Assembly (NCBI RefSeq): GCF_014841215.1
Contig: NZ_JACYTR010000015.1
Coordinates: 34,108-98,107 of the forward strand
Length of the DNA: 64,000 nt
Direction of reading: 5' to 3'
From: Pseudomarimonas arenosa
Lineage (GTDB): Bacteria; Pseudomonadota; Gammaproteobacteria; Xanthomonadales; Xanthomonadaceae
Shown: positions 1 through 9,155 of the stretch, piece by piece
Position numbering within the stretch: position 1 is the first letter of the stretch
Layout of the letters: every line of letters starts with the position of its first letter
Position numbers and translations under genes: made by a program
The notes under the pieces: model-generated
What the model was told of the DNA's origin: nothing
The model's input: the letters and a program-made list of their open reading frames with translations, nothing else
Databases searched by the model: none

Positions 1-459
1 GGCAGCCAGCTCACCTTGAGCGCCACCGAACTGGTGCACGAAACCTATCTGCGCTTTGAGCCACAGCGACGGGTCAGCTGGGAAAACCGCGAACAGCTGA
101 TCGGTGTCATCGGCATGCTGATGCGGCGAGCCGCGCTCGACTATCTGCGCGGTCGACGCACCGAGAAGCGTGGCGCCCAGCAAAACCTGCGCTCGCTCGA
201 CACGCTGCCCACCGCCGAACTACCAGGCAGTGAGGAGGATCGCGAGCTGCTTGATCTTGAATCGGCGTTGCGCGAGCTGGCTGAAAAGATGCCGGTCATC
301 GCCGCCGTGGCGGAGCTCAAGCTGTTCTCCGGCATGACCAAGGACGAGATCGCATCGAGCTGCAACATTTCCACCGCCACCGTGGTGCGGCATTGGCGCT
401 TCGCCCGCGCCTGGCTGGGTGAGCGACTGGGAGGCCTGGCCGCCGCCGATGACGAGTGA
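1..459 (+). CDS. ECF-type RNA polymerase sigma factor, 5' end outside window
   Basis: The window opens inside this gene: the reading frame is open from base 1, and the visible 152 codons begin in region 2 (…LSATELVHETYLRF), so the first few dozen residues are missing. Region 4 is clear near the C-terminus (LKLFSGMTKDEIASSCNIS…VVRHW), the helix-turn-helix that reads the -35 element. The ATELVHEAYLR-type signature is typical of the ECF group often encoded beside Pkn-type kinases. Its last 11 bases overlap the start of the kinase gene, so the two are very probably co-transcribed and functionally linked. The family assignment is firm; the promoters it controls are unknown. Confidence 0.9.
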   Translation, partial: GSQLTLSATELVHETYLRFEPQRRVSWENREQLIGVIGMLMRRAALDYLRGRRTEKRGAQQNLRSLDTLPTAELPGSEEDRELLDLESALRELAEKMPVIAAVAELKLFSGMTKDEIASSCNISTATVVRHWRFARAWLGERLGGLAAADDE

Positions 460-3016
460 CACCGATCTTGAGCAACTGCAATCAGCATTCGAAGCCCTGG
501 TCGCGCTGAACCCAGACGACCAGGGGCGGCGTCTGGCTGACCTTGAAAACGCCGCGCCGGCGCTGGCCGCCAAGCTGCGCCGGCTGATCGAGCTCGACGC
601 CGAATACGAAGCTGCAGAACAGCAGCGCCCTGTATCACTGGCCGATTCGACAACCCTGCCCACCCTGCCCGGCTACGAGGTGCTCGACCTGGTCGGCAGC
701 GGCGGCATGGGCCAGGTCTATCGCGCCATTCAATGCAACGATGCGCAACGCGTGGTTCGCGCGGTGAAGGTGCTGCACAGTGAACGCTCACCGGACCAGC
801 TGCGCGAACGTTTCGAGGCCGAATGCAAGGTACTGTCCGAACTCGACCATCCCAATATTGCCCGCTACATAGCCTCTGGTTTCAGCGAGAAGGGTGCGCC
901 CTATGTGGTGATGGAGTTCGTGGATGGCGAGCCAATCGATCGGTGGTGTGATGCGCGAGGCAAGACACTGGCACAGCGCGTCGCCCTGGTTCGCCAGCTG
1001 CTCGCCGCCTTGCAGCATGCCCACCAGCGCCTGATCGTGCACCGCGACATCAAGCCAAACAATGTGTTGGTGGATGCCTCGGGAAAGCTGTTTCTGGTGG
1101 ATTTCGGTATCGCCAAGCGACTGGCCGACGCGTCCTCTGCCAGTGCCACGGTCACCAGCGATCGCTTTCTCAGCCTGCTGAGCGCAGCGCCGGAGCAGCT
1201 GTCGGGCAAGGCTGCCAGCACCGCCACCGATGTCTATGCCGTCGGCTTGCTGCTGTTTCGACTGCTCTCCGGCAACGACCCGTTCACCGACAGCGACGAT
1301 GCCTCGCCGGTTCGCTACCAGCAACGCGTACTCGATGCCCCGGCTCCTTCGATGGCCAGCCGGGTCAAGGAGTCAGACACCATGCTGGCCACATCGCGCC
1401 GCTTCGCTTCGGTGGCCGATTGGCGTCGCGCCCTGCGCGGCGACTTGGGACGCGTGGTATTGCGCTGCCTGAGAAAATCGCCGGAAGAGCGCTATGCCGA
1501 TGCCGGCAGCCTGGATCGCGACCTGCGTGCCGTGCTGGAAGGCTGGCCGATCAGCGAACGCGAATCCGAGCCGGTGTATCGGCTGCGCAAGTTCGTTGGC
1601 CGACATCGCCCCGGTGTTGCCCTGGCAGGCCTTGCCGCCCTGTTGCTGGCCGGATTGTGGTGGAACGCTGAGCTGCAGCGCGCACGCGCCCTGCACGAGC
1701 GCGACCGCGCGGAAGCGGCCACCCGCGTGCTCACCCAGTCATTCGCTGCGGCCAACCCTCTGGGCGTGAGCGGTGGCGACGCCCGCGTGAGCCATGTGCT
1801 GGATGCCAGTCGCGAACAGCTCCATCCCCTGCGTGAAGAGCAGCCCGAACTGTTCGCCACGCTATCGGCCACGCTGGCCGAGGTCGAACTGTCGGCCGGC
1901 CGACCCAGCGAAGCACTGCAGCTGACCCGCGACGCCCTCGGTGCAGTCGATGAAACAGCTAGTGATGAATGGGTGCGCCGCTTACGACAGCTCAAGGCGC
2001 GGGCACAGTTGGAGGCTGGCGAACTCACTGACCTGCAAGCCGAGCTGGATGTGCTGCCGCGCTCCAGCGTGCGAGATCGAGTCGAGCACAGCATTCTGCT
2101 CGGCCGATTTGCCTACCTGCAGTCCGATCTCGATGCGGCCGTCGGCCACCTGCAGATAGCGAATTCGCTGTCATCCCAACTTGCCGATGATGATGCGCTG
2201 AAGTTCGAAGCGCGCATCTTTCTGGCTCAGGCGCTGCGCTTGAACGAGCAGCCGGCGCAGGCGATCGAAGTGCTGGACAACACGTTGGCATCCTTGTCAC
2301 ATCGTTTCGCTGTCGATCATCCACGCATCGTGCTGACCCAGCTGCGTAGAATCGAATTGCAACGGGGATTTGCTCCAGCCGACCGTCTGCTGCAGGAGGT
2401 CAACGCACTGACCCCACGCCTGGAGACCGTGTTCGGCACTCGATCAGCGCCCTACGCACGACTCCTGGGCCTGCGCGCCCAAATACAGCGCCAGGCCGGT
2501 GAACATGTCGCTTCACTCTCGAGCTACCGAGCCGCCTGGCAAGCCTGGTCGGCCGCGACTGCCCCAGGGCATCCGAACAGTCTGCGTGCCCTGTTCAACC
2601 TGGCTTTTATCAGCAGCCGTCTGGAGCAACCGCCCGAGACGGTGGATGCGCTCTATCTGCGCCTGATGGATGACGCCAAGGCCGGCATTGAACAAGACAG
2701 CAGCATTCACAACTATTGGCGGGTGTCCTACCTGGAGTTCCTGGTCGACCAGCAGAAGTGCACATCGGCGCTGCGCGTTGCCGGCGCCGAGCTGGTAGCG
2801 CAACCACACACAGCATTCAACCCGCCGACCCTGAAACTGCTATCCGATGTGGTGGACAAGCTCACCCGCCGCTGCGACTGCCCCGCTGCGACCAGCACCG
2901 CGGCCAGCGAAGCAACGGCCAGTAGCCTCGCCGCCGACCCTGAGCGCTGCGCTGCCCTGCCGCGCTTGTCTGCCCTCGCCAAGGCGGAGGCGCTCGCGGC
3001 GTCCGGCAACCACTGA
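449..3016 (+). CDS. Membrane-anchored Ser/Thr protein kinase with C-terminal helical repeats
   Basis: An 855-residue Hanks-type kinase. The kinase domain spans about residues 75–370: glycine loop VGSGGMGQVY, Lys107 in AVKVL, catalytic loop HRDIKPNNVL (Asp200, Asn205), Asp218 of DFG, and an APEQ activation-segment motif. All catalytic residues are present. One transmembrane segment follows at about residues 395–415 (GVALAGLAALLLAGLWW). The remaining ~430 residues are helical, TPR-like and alanine/leucine-rich, and would lie outside the membrane. The ATG at 449 is preferred over a GTG at 419 because it overlaps the sigma-factor stop by only 11 bases. It probably regulates, or is regulated with, the upstream sigma factor; its substrate and signal are not visible. 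Confidence 0.9.
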   Translation: MTSDTDLEQLQSAFEALVALNPDDQGRRLADLENAAPALAAKLRRLIELDAEYEAAEQQRPVSLADSTTLPTLPGYEVLDLVGSGGMGQVYRAIQCNDAQRVVRAVKVLHSERSPDQLRERFEAECKVLSELDHPNIARYIASGFSEKGAPYVVMEFVDGEPIDRWCDARGKTLAQRVALVRQLLAALQHAHQRLIVHRDIKPNNVLVDASGKLFLVDFGIAKRLADASSASATVTSDRFLSLLSAAPEQLSGKAASTATDVYAVGLLLFRLLSGNDPFTDSDDASPVRYQQRVLDAPAPSMASRVKESDTMLATSRRFASVADWRRALRGDLGRVVLRCLRKSPEERYADAGSLDRDLRAVLEGWPISERESEPVYRLRKFVGRHRPGVALAGLAALLLAGLWWNAELQRARALHERDRAEAATRVLTQSFAAANPLGVSGGDARVSHVLDASREQLHPLREEQPELFATLSATLAEVELSAGRPSEALQLTRDALGAVDETASDEWVRRLRQLKARAQLEAGELTDLQAELDVLPRSSVRDRVEHSILLGRFAYLQSDLDAAVGHLQIANSLSSQLADDDALKFEARIFLAQALRLNEQPAQAIEVLDNTLASLSHRFAVDHPRIVLTQLRRIELQRGFAPADRLLQEVNALTPRLETVFGTRSAPYARLLGLRAQIQRQAGEHVASLSSYRAAWQAWSAATAPGHPNSLRALFNLAFISSRLEQPPETVDALYLRLMDDAKAGIEQDSSIHNYWRVSYLEFLVDQQKCTSALRVAGAELVAQPHTAFNPPTLKLLSDVVDKLTRRCDCPAATSTAASEATASSLAADPERCAALPRLSALAKAEALAASGNH

Positions 3017-3075
3017 TCCCATTGGGCAACAATTCGCGCGTTATCCAGAGTCCCCATACCCAACCCGGAGCCCCC

Positions 3076-3609
3076 ATGCACCACAGCAGACTGAACCCGT
3101 TCTCTCTCTCCTTGCTCACGCTGGCCCTCGGCGCGCTCGCCGTTGCAGCTCCGGCCGTGGCCGATGATGACGACGACCGTACCTGCGACTACACCGACAG
3201 CCACGAATGCGGCCTGATCGGCTGCTACGACACCAAGTACCAGGATTGGATCCTGCCTTCGCCGCAGGCCGGCTACTGCTCTTACAAGGTGCAGTCGATT
3301 CCGAACTACACGTTCTACAAGTATGTGCCGGCCGAACCGCCGGAACCGACCATCGCCTGTACGCGCGTCGCCAACTGCACCCTCTCGTGCCTGGCCCAGC
3401 CAGAGGGCGCCGGGCTGACCTACACCTGGACCAAACAAGGTCCATCGACCTTCAACCCGCAGCCGCAGAGCAATGAAAACACCGCCCTGATCGATATCCA
3501 CACCCCCAACTCGATCACCATCCGCGTGTCGATCACCTCGCCCTACGGCCAACAATCCTCACCCGCCGCATGGACGGTAGTTCCCCACAGCGTCTGCTTC
3601 CCCAACTAA
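3076..3609 (+). CDS. Small exported protein of unknown function
   Basis: A 177-residue protein with a typical Sec signal peptide (MHHSRLNPFSLSLLTLALGALAVAAPAVA) followed by an acidic DDDDD run. The mature part has about seven cysteines, suggesting disulfides in the periplasm or outside the cell, and a C-terminal segment (YTWTKQGPSTF, ITIRVSITSPYG) that resembles an Ig/PKD-like beta sandwich. The ATG at 3076 has a GGAG ribosome site 5 bases upstream; a longer TTG start at 3022 would bury the signal peptide. It lies 59 bases after the kinase and may belong to the same transcript. No family recognised. Confidence 0.7.
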   Translation: MHHSRLNPFSLSLLTLALGALAVAAPAVADDDDDRTCDYTDSHECGLIGCYDTKYQDWILPSPQAGYCSYKVQSIPNYTFYKYVPAEPPEPTIACTRVANCTLSCLAQPEGAGLTYTWTKQGPSTFNPQPQSNENTALIDIHTPNSITIRVSITSPYGQQSSPAAWTVVPHSVCFPN

Positions 3610-3971
3610 AGCGCCAGGCCTCTCCCTTCAGGGGAGAGGCGAGAAACGCGTTGCCTAGCGAATCATTGCGTTAAGAAATGGGTGCCTGTGGTTCAGTACC
3701 AAGCTTCATCCCCTCTCGCGGCACTGACCGGCTCCGCAATATCGCAAAGAGTTGGGGCCACAAAGCAGTCTGAACCGAAGCGGATCAAAGCCCCTCTCCC
3801 CCCGCGGGAGAGGGGTTGGGGTGAGGGGGAGGCCAACTTCGCTCGCCCCCTCTCCCCCGGCCCTCTCCCTCCAGGCGAGAGGGGAGCAAAGCGCGCTCCA
3901 GGCAATTCATCCGACTACCAGTTCAAGAAATATCGTGTAGGGTGAGGCACACCGCCAATACCTAGCCCGCC
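3610..3971. repeat. Intergenic GC-rich palindromic repeats, no gene
   Basis: The gap holds a 9-bp-stem hairpin at 3618–3640 (GCCTCTCCC, 5-base loop, GGGAGAGGC) just after the upstream stop, without a T-run. It also holds copies of the dispersed family CCCCTCTCCC–loop–GGGAGAGGGG followed by TTGGGGTGAGGGG at about 3790–3830 and 3848–3885. The short reading frames here are made of repeat sequence and are not supported as genes. Confidence 0.75.
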
Positions 3972-4433
3972 ATGCGCACCATCCATGTAACCCGCCAACT
4001 GAACTCCCCGATTGATCACGTTTTCGACTTGCTAGCCGATCACGCCGGCTATACCCGCTTTCCCGGCGTTCGCGCCGCCAGAGTGACCCGAGCAGGCCAA
4101 TCCGATCGCAATGGGCTTGGCGCGGTGCGCGTGATCGATCTTGGCAACGCCTGGTTCGAGGAGGAAATCATCGAGTTCGAACCACCCACCCGACTTGGCT
4201 ACCTGATTCTGCGCTCCAAACCGCCGATGGAACATCAAGGCGGGCGGATCACCCTGACCGCCAATGAACAAGGCTGCCTCGCAGAGTGGACCTCGACGTT
4301 CAGAATTAGCGTGCCTGTGGCCGGGCCACTGCTGACCTGGTTCGCGGTGAAGTCGATCAGCCGTGGATTTGCCGCGGTTTTGAAGACAGTGGAACGACTG
4401 GCTGCGGAGTCGAGTACACAGGCGAGTGCATGA
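3972..4433 (+). CDS. SRPBCC (START/polyketide-cyclase-like) family protein
   Basis: 153 residues. The N-terminal strand and helix (TIHVTRQLNSPIDHVFDLLADHAGYTRFPG) are characteristic of the SRPBCC ligand-binding fold, followed by the VTRAGQSDRNGLGAVRVIDLG and LTANEQGCLAEWTSTFRISVP strands and a long C-terminal helix (GFAAVLKTVERLAAES). Length fits the family. Members bind hydrophobic ligands or act as cyclase/dehydratase-like proteins; the substrate cannot be read from sequence. It stands alone between two repeat-rich spacers. Confidence 0.75.
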   Translation: MRTIHVTRQLNSPIDHVFDLLADHAGYTRFPGVRAARVTRAGQSDRNGLGAVRVIDLGNAWFEEEIIEFEPPTRLGYLILRSKPPMEHQGGRITLTANEQGCLAEWTSTFRISVPVAGPLLTWFAVKSISRGFAAVLKTVERLAAESSTQASA

Positions 4434-4987
4434 TCCTGCCTTGAAGGCCGCACGCGATAGGGATAAGGCAAAGCTGAGCGCCTCATCCCAACCTCTCACT
4501 CCGCTGCTGCGCAGCGCAAGCCCCCCCTCTCCCCAACCCCTCTCCCGCCAGGGGAGAGGGGCTTCAAGTCGTTTGCTCCCCTCTCCCCGTGGAAGAGGGG
4601 TCGGGGGTGAGGGTCGAGCGAAGCTACGCGCGCGGCTATACACCGAAGGCCGAAGCGGACGGCCTATGAATCGGACTCGAGGACTGGGCCCTCACCCCAC
4701 CTCTGCTGAGTGGGACTTGAGGACTGCGCCCTCACCCCAACCCGCACCCCAGCCATCGGGCTTGCATGCACGTTGGCGTTCGGCGACTTCGTCGCTACGA
4801 CGGGCTGACGTCCGAACGCTGGCTCGCAGCTGTCCTTTCTCGAAATCCCAGCTCACCCCACGGGGAGAGGGGCTTGCTCGCTTCGGCTCAAGGTCTCTGC
4901 GATTGTTCGAAGAAGAACTCGGATCTCTCCATGAACCGACGGCATAACCCATCAATTCGCCGAGAGCGACCAAATGCTTGAGAAATC
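4434..4987. repeat. Repeat-filled intergenic region, no gene
   Basis: Contains several copies of the CCCCAACCCCTCTCCC / GGGAGAGGGG family (about 4520–4615) with the associated GGTGAGGG tail. It also has a short direct repeat around GGACT(C/T)GAGGACTG..CCCTCACCCCA at about 4673–4740. Frames on both strands run through repeats, start poorly and lack domain signatures. The next gene points toward this region, so it is a convergent gap that should contain the 3' ends of two transcripts. Confidence 0.7.
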
Positions 4988-5983
4988 TCAGCGCCTCTCC
5001 TCCTCCACGCTGACCGCCCGTTCCACCGCCTGCTGCAGACTGTGCTTCCCCGCCACATAGTCCGGCATCGCGCCCAACACCGCCGGATGCAGGCTCTTGA
5101 ACACTTCGTTGCGCTTCATGTACAGCTCGTAGTCCGGCCGCCCCTGCTGAGCCAGCTGCTCCTGCACCGCCACGCCGACAAAGAAGAACAGAATGGCATG
5201 CCAGAGATCGCGCGGCGCCCGCGCACCCAGCCTGTCACTCGCCGCCGCGATCGCTTCGGCGACGCTGCCGCGATCTTGCAGAATCACCGCATGAGTCGGC
5301 TCGTGGAACACCAGCTCGACGAAATTGTCGCGTCCCACCGCGCTATCTCCGTGACGTGACTCAATCACCGCGACCGTCTGTGGTTCGATCGTGGTGTAGG
5401 CGCCCACGGCATTGGCAAACCAGGAAAGATGCACGGTAATCTTCTCTGGGCAGCTTCCCGCGGCCAGCTGCTCAATCCGCGCCAAAGTCGGCTGCTCGAT
5501 CTTGCGCAGCAGCGACAAGGTCTGCATCACCAGCTGACGATTGGCGGCGTCATGTGCGGGCCAGAAGTGCTCTTCGTAGATCGGCCGCGTATTCAGCAAG
5601 GCCTGATACAGCCCTTGCTGCATCTTTCCCACGCTGAGGGCATCCGCGCTGGCATGCTCCATCAGATGCAGCTTTACGTTATGTAGATAGCCATCGAACA
5701 ACAGGTTCCGCTTGACCAGATGCGCGCGGTAGTAGTCGATGGCAGATTGCAGGGGCGCCAGGTCGGGCTCACTCAGCGCTGGCTTTGCATGCTCGCGCAA
5801 ATAGTCGAGCGGATCCCCCCGCTCACGCGCCAGCGCATGCAGGAAGTGATGCTGATTTACATGCAGATTGCTCAGAAACTCGATCCGCTGCAGAGCGGCA
5901 ATACGATCTTCTGCATGCAGCGGAGCGGAGATCGCCGCAGCCAGCAGAGCCATCCAACACAAAAGCAGACGCCAGAACGGCAT
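4988..5983 (-). CDS. Secreted protein with HExxH metallopeptidase-like motif
   Basis: 331 residues with a Sec signal peptide (MPFWRLLLCWMALLAAAISAPLHA). A zinc-protease-type motif HEPTH lies at residues 227–231 inside a hydrophobic helix (VELVFHEPTHAVIL); no third ligand was assigned with certainty. The ATG at 5983 is preceded by GGAGGATTGCC, a strong ribosome site; an upstream extension would destroy the signal peptide. It is transcribed divergently from the GH25 gene. The fold beyond the motif was not recognised, so peptidase activity is an inference from the motif and export signal. Confidence 0.7.
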   Translation of the reverse strand: MPFWRLLLCWMALLAAAISAPLHAEDRIAALQRIEFLSNLHVNQHHFLHALARERGDPLDYLREHAKPALSEPDLAPLQSAIDYYRAHLVKRNLLFDGYLHNVKLHLMEHASADALSVGKMQQGLYQALLNTRPIYEEHFWPAHDAANRQLVMQTLSLLRKIEQPTLARIEQLAAGSCPEKITVHLSWFANAVGAYTTIEPQTVAVIESRHGDSAVGRDNFVELVFHEPTHAVILQDRGSVAEAIAAASDRLGARAPRDLWHAILFFFVGVAVQEQLAQQGRPDYELYMKRNEVFKSLHPAVLGAMPDYVAGKHSLQQAVERAVSVEEERR

Positions 5984-6037
5984 GGCAATCCTCCGCTTGA
6001 GTCGTAGCACATGGTAGCGCGCTGGGTGGGCACCGTG

Positions 6038-6087
6038 GTCATCCCGGCATTTCGGCGCGCTCGTGCGCGCCTCGTCGTCGGGATGAC
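6038..6087. repeat. 50-bp imperfect hairpin repeat (REP-like)
   Basis: Outer arms GTCATCCCG (6038–6046) and CGGGATGAC (6079–6087) are perfect complements, with an inner GCGCG/CGCGC stem. It lies in the divergent promoter gap between the HExxH and GH25 genes. A related, poorly preserved TGGATCCCGG…CCGGATGAC segment occurs at about 31353–31377. Confidence 0.6.
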
Positions 6088-6220
6088 GAGTTTTGAGACT
6101 TCGAACGACCAAGAAATGTCTCCGACCAATCAAGGCTCGCGCTACTCAGCGCCAACCGCCCGCCACCGCGACCCGCCCCGGCCTATACTCCTCACGCGGT
6201 ACACAACCAAGGGGAATCAG

Positions 6221-7297
6221 ATGCGCAAGACACTATGGCTAGTGCTGCTCTGGCTGGTTGGCGGACTGGCGCTGGCAGCACCCACCGCGAGCGACCCGCA
6301 ACCCCCCAGTCTGCTCGGCGTCTGGCACGGCACCTATCCGGCCAGCGACGGCCAAGGTACGGTCGAACTCTGGATGGGCGTGTACTGGCAACTCAGCAAG
6401 GATGGTTGGAACGTACGTGGCCATAACCGCTGGCAAGTGCACCAAGGCGATGCGGCCCTGCACGGCGGTGCCAGCCATGGTAAGAACGCCGAGCAGTTCG
6501 ACACCATCAGCGGCAGCATCGATCGCGATGGCCGCCATGTGCACCTGAGCGAAGACACCCGCGGTAGCCGCATCGACGCCACGCTGGAAAGCCCCGACAC
6601 GCTGAACGCCAGCTTCTATGCCAAAGGCGCCAGCACACCACGTTTCACCGTCGTGCTGAAACGCATCGACACCCACTACGATCCATCGCAACACGCAACC
6701 CTCGGCCTCGATGTATCGCACCACTCCGGCAAGGTCGACTGGAAGCAAGTCGAAGCGCATGGCTACCGCTTTGCTTACATCAAGGCCAGCGAAGGCGTCG
6801 ACAACCCCGACGCGATGTTTGCCCAGCACTGGGCAGCTCTACGCGACACCGGGCTCGCCCGTGGCGCCTACCACTTCTACGTCACCGAAGACGACCCGGT
6901 GCAGCAAGCCAAGTTCTTCGCCTCGCGCCTGCGCGACGACCCCGGCACCCTGCCACCCGCCGTGGATGTCGAACTACTCGGCAAGAACACCAGCGGGGAC
7001 ATGACCGCCACCCTGCTTAGCTTCCTCAAGACCTTCGAACAGGAAACCGGCATCAAACCCGCCATCTACACCGCCGCCGCCTTCTGGGATCGCTACTATC
7101 GCCCCGAATTCTCCGAATACCCGCTATGGATGGCGGAATACGGCGTTAAGATGCCCAAGGTACCATTCGGCTGGCAAAACTGGACCTTCTGGCAACACGC
7201 CGAAAACCGCCCAGTGCCCGGCGTGGAAATGAGCGCCGACATTTCCCTGGCCCATCCCGATCTCAACCTCAACCAGCTGATCCCACGCTCACCCTGA
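6221..7297 (+). CDS. Secreted GH25-family lysozyme with N-terminal accessory domain
   Basis: 358 residues with a signal peptide (MRKTLWLVLLWLVGGLALAAP). Residues ~165–355 form a glycoside hydrolase family 25 domain: LGLDVSHHSGKVDW start, YIKASEGVDNPD, GAYHFYV, the catalytic-type PAVDVEL strand, KPAIYTAAAFWDRY, PLWMAEYG and FWQHAENRPVPGV. The DVE acidic pair expected for peptidoglycan muramidase activity is present. Residues ~25–155 form a separate beta-rich domain that was not identified. The ATG at 6221 has AAGGGGAA upstream. It would cleave peptidoglycan in the periplasm or outside the cell; it could serve wall remodelling or attack on neighbours. Confidence 0.88.
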   Translation: MRKTLWLVLLWLVGGLALAAPTASDPQPPSLLGVWHGTYPASDGQGTVELWMGVYWQLSKDGWNVRGHNRWQVHQGDAALHGGASHGKNAEQFDTISGSIDRDGRHVHLSEDTRGSRIDATLESPDTLNASFYAKGASTPRFTVVLKRIDTHYDPSQHATLGLDVSHHSGKVDWKQVEAHGYRFAYIKASEGVDNPDAMFAQHWAALRDTGLARGAYHFYVTEDDPVQQAKFFASRLRDDPGTLPPAVDVELLGKNTSGDMTATLLSFLKTFEQETGIKPAIYTAAAFWDRYYRPEFSEYPLWMAEYGVKMPKVPFGWQNWTFWQHAENRPVPGVEMSADISLAHPDLNLNQLIPRSP

Positions 7298-7396
7298 GCG
7301 CTGGCCTGATGAACACAGCAGACGCAATCCGACGTTGACTACACATCGGCCGATGGCGACTCCGCTTGCTGTTTCCAAGTCGACAACAGCGAAACC

Positions 7397-7590
7397 GAAC
7401 CGAAGCGAGTCAAAGCCCCTCTCCCCTCGCGGAAGAGATCGATGCGCACCGACAACGCGCGCCGGCTGGTGCCCCGGAACTCCCTCCCCGATGTTCGCGG
7501 AGGGCCGGGGTGGGGTTAGGGAGCCGATCTTTTCCTGCCCAGGGGCCTCGCATAGCGAGGTTCCTGGGTAGGAGTTGGGGTGAGGGGGAC
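7397..7590. repeat. Direct repeat copy 1 of a ~194-bp composite element
   Basis: Begins GAACCGAAGCGAGT, passes through a CCCCTCTCCCCTCGCGG palindrome half, a conserved core (GATGCGCACCGACAACGCGC, CCCCGGAACTCCCTCCCC), TTAGGGAGCCGATCT and a CCCAGGGGCCTCGC…GCGAGGTTCCTGGG hairpin, and ends TTGGGGTGAGGGGGAC. A second copy starts 314 bases later and part of it recurs inverted at 63804–63860. The whole gap 7298–7964 is built of such elements and holds no supported gene. Confidence 0.8.
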
Positions 7591-7710
7591 GCTCACTTAG
7601 CAGGTTCGCCCCTCTCCCCTCGCGGGAGAGGGGTTGGGGTGAGGGGGACGCTCACTTCGCAGGTTCGCCCCCTCTCCCCCGGCCTCGCCTCGCAAAACCA
7701 CAGCGAGCTT

Positions 7711-7902
7711 GAACCGAAGCGAGTTAAAGCCCCTCTCCCCTCGCGGGAGAGACCGATGCGCACTGACAACGCGCGCCCGCTGGTGCCCCGGAACTCCCTC
7801 CCCGATGTTCGGGGAGGGCTGGGGTGGGGTTAGGGAGCCGATCTTCTCCTGCCCAGGGGTCTCGCGAAGCGAGGTTCCTGGGTAGGGGTTGGGGTGAGGG
7901 GG
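7711..7902. repeat. Direct repeat copy 2 of the ~194-bp composite element
   Basis: Same order of blocks as the copy at 7397–7590 with scattered base changes, for example GGGGTCTCGCGAAGCGAGG in place of GGGGCCTCGCATAGCGAGG. The compensatory look of the changes in the hairpin suggests the structure is what is conserved. Between the copies lies an additional CCCCTCTCCC–GGGAGAGGGG palindrome at about 7612–7650. Confidence 0.8.
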
Positions 7903-7964
7903 ATTTTCAGCCAGATCAAACTGCCGCCACCCCGACAGAGCCAGAGGAATCTCTTCCTGCCTGA

Positions 7965-9155
7965 TTAGCCGCCAGTTGAAAACGTCCAGCGCTGGCTGTC
8001 GTGAGGCGTGGACTGTTCGTGAGCTATCACATTGTCATCATCCAGTTCCATCACCGTATTGTTGTTCTTGATCTGATTCCATTTGAACAGAAACAGCGTG
8101 TTCGAACCCTTCGACAGCACAATATCCCACAGCTGGTTGTAGGGATCGTTGCTGTTGAAAGGAGCCAGCTCCAATTGCTCATCTTCGCCTTTGTACGTGA
8201 TGCAATTGCCGGGATCCGAATTCGGGCTGATCATGTAACCGCCCTGCGGAATGGCCGAATTGGGATTGAACACCGGGGTGAACACCCACTGCTGCGTCGG
8301 TTGCGTGGGATCCGTGATGGAGGTGGTGACTTCAGTGCTGTTCGCGGAAATAGACCTCTTGTTGTTATCCACGGATGTAATGATGTAGTACGCCGAACCC
8401 TGCACCGAGTTTGGCATCGTCTTGGCGCGCTTCTCCGCGATGATGTTGTCGTTCAAGGTTTCGATCACTAGATTTAGCGGCGTTTGGATCTGAATATCGT
8501 CCGGGAACTCCAGCGTTGCCCTCGCCTGGTTTGGGTTCACCGTGGTGCTAAGGGTGAAACTCATATCGCCGTTGTCCGGCTGTTCCACCGTGATCGATAC
8601 ATTCTGACTAACACTGCTGGAATTGACGATATCGATCTTGGTCGGAAACACGGTGAACTGGATCGATTCCGTGGTGCTGGGCAAACCGACCGAGAACTGG
8701 GTGCCGCTGTTGCCCACCAGCACGCCTTCCAGATTCAACAGACTGGCATTCAGAGTGCGATTGCTTGAGCTTGGTGTCGGATAGACACTCACGCCGACGT
8801 TGCCGCCATCCTCGTATTGCTGGAACAGATTCTGCACGTCCACGGAATCCGATGCAGGCAATACCTGCACCACATCACATTGAATTCCGTGCTCCGTATT
8901 ACTGATAAACGAAAGGTTGGCCATCGTGGACGTGGTGGTGTTGTTCAGCGTAACCACCGGATTACCCACCTCCCCCTGGGCAAAAAGCGTGATGGCACCG
9001 CTACCATCGACTTCCTCCGCTATCCGATGGATGCTCGATGGTCGCTTCCCGGTCTTCTTGTCTGCCAGGGCGCCAAGCAACACGGGCAAAACCAGTGACA
9101 CCGCGCTGGTGGCGAAGGACCAGAAGTTGGACTTGTCTTTTTCGATCTTGATCAT
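7965..9155 (-). CDS. Unknown protein with C-terminal ricin-type beta-trefoil region
   Basis: 396 residues. The N-terminus has one hydrophobic segment (FWSFATSAVSLVLPVLLGALA, residues ~11–31) that may anchor or export the protein. The middle is Ser/Thr/Asn-rich and beta-strand-like with no recognised family. The last ~130 residues carry three spaced Q-x-W-like motifs (QQWVF, NQLWDI, SQRWTF) with NGxCI-like and ELxxxN-like neighbours, as in ricin B-type carbohydrate-binding trefoils. Codon and base use look less GC-rich than the flanks, suggesting possible acquisition. The following 509 bases on the promoter side are also less GC-rich. Confidence 0.6.
   Translation of the reverse strand: MIKIEKDKSNFWSFATSAVSLVLPVLLGALADKKTGKRPSSIHRIAEEVDGSGAITLFAQGEVGNPVVTLNNTTTSTMANLSFISNTEHGIQCDVVQVLPASDSVDVQNLFQQYEDGGNVGVSVYPTPSSSNRTLNASLLNLEGVLVGNSGTQFSVGLPSTTESIQFTVFPTKIDIVNSSSVSQNVSITVEQPDNGDMSFTLSTTVNPNQARATLEFPDDIQIQTPLNLVIETLNDNIIAEKRAKTMPNSVQGSAYYIITSVDNNKRSISANSTEVTTSITDPTQPTQQWVFTPVFNPNSAIPQGGYMISPNSDPGNCITYKGEDEQLELAPFNSNDPYNQLWDIVLSKGSNTLFLFKWNQIKNNNTVMELDDDNVIAHEQSTPHDSQRWTFSTGG

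Noticed and set aside
3618..3640. Rho-independent terminator after the exported protein
   Set aside because: The stem is good but no T-run follows, and the sequence belongs to the dispersed repeat family.
3682..3945. Frames of 62–87 codons on both strands in the 3.7–3.9 kb gap
   Set aside because: Composed of CCCCTCTCCC repeat sequence.
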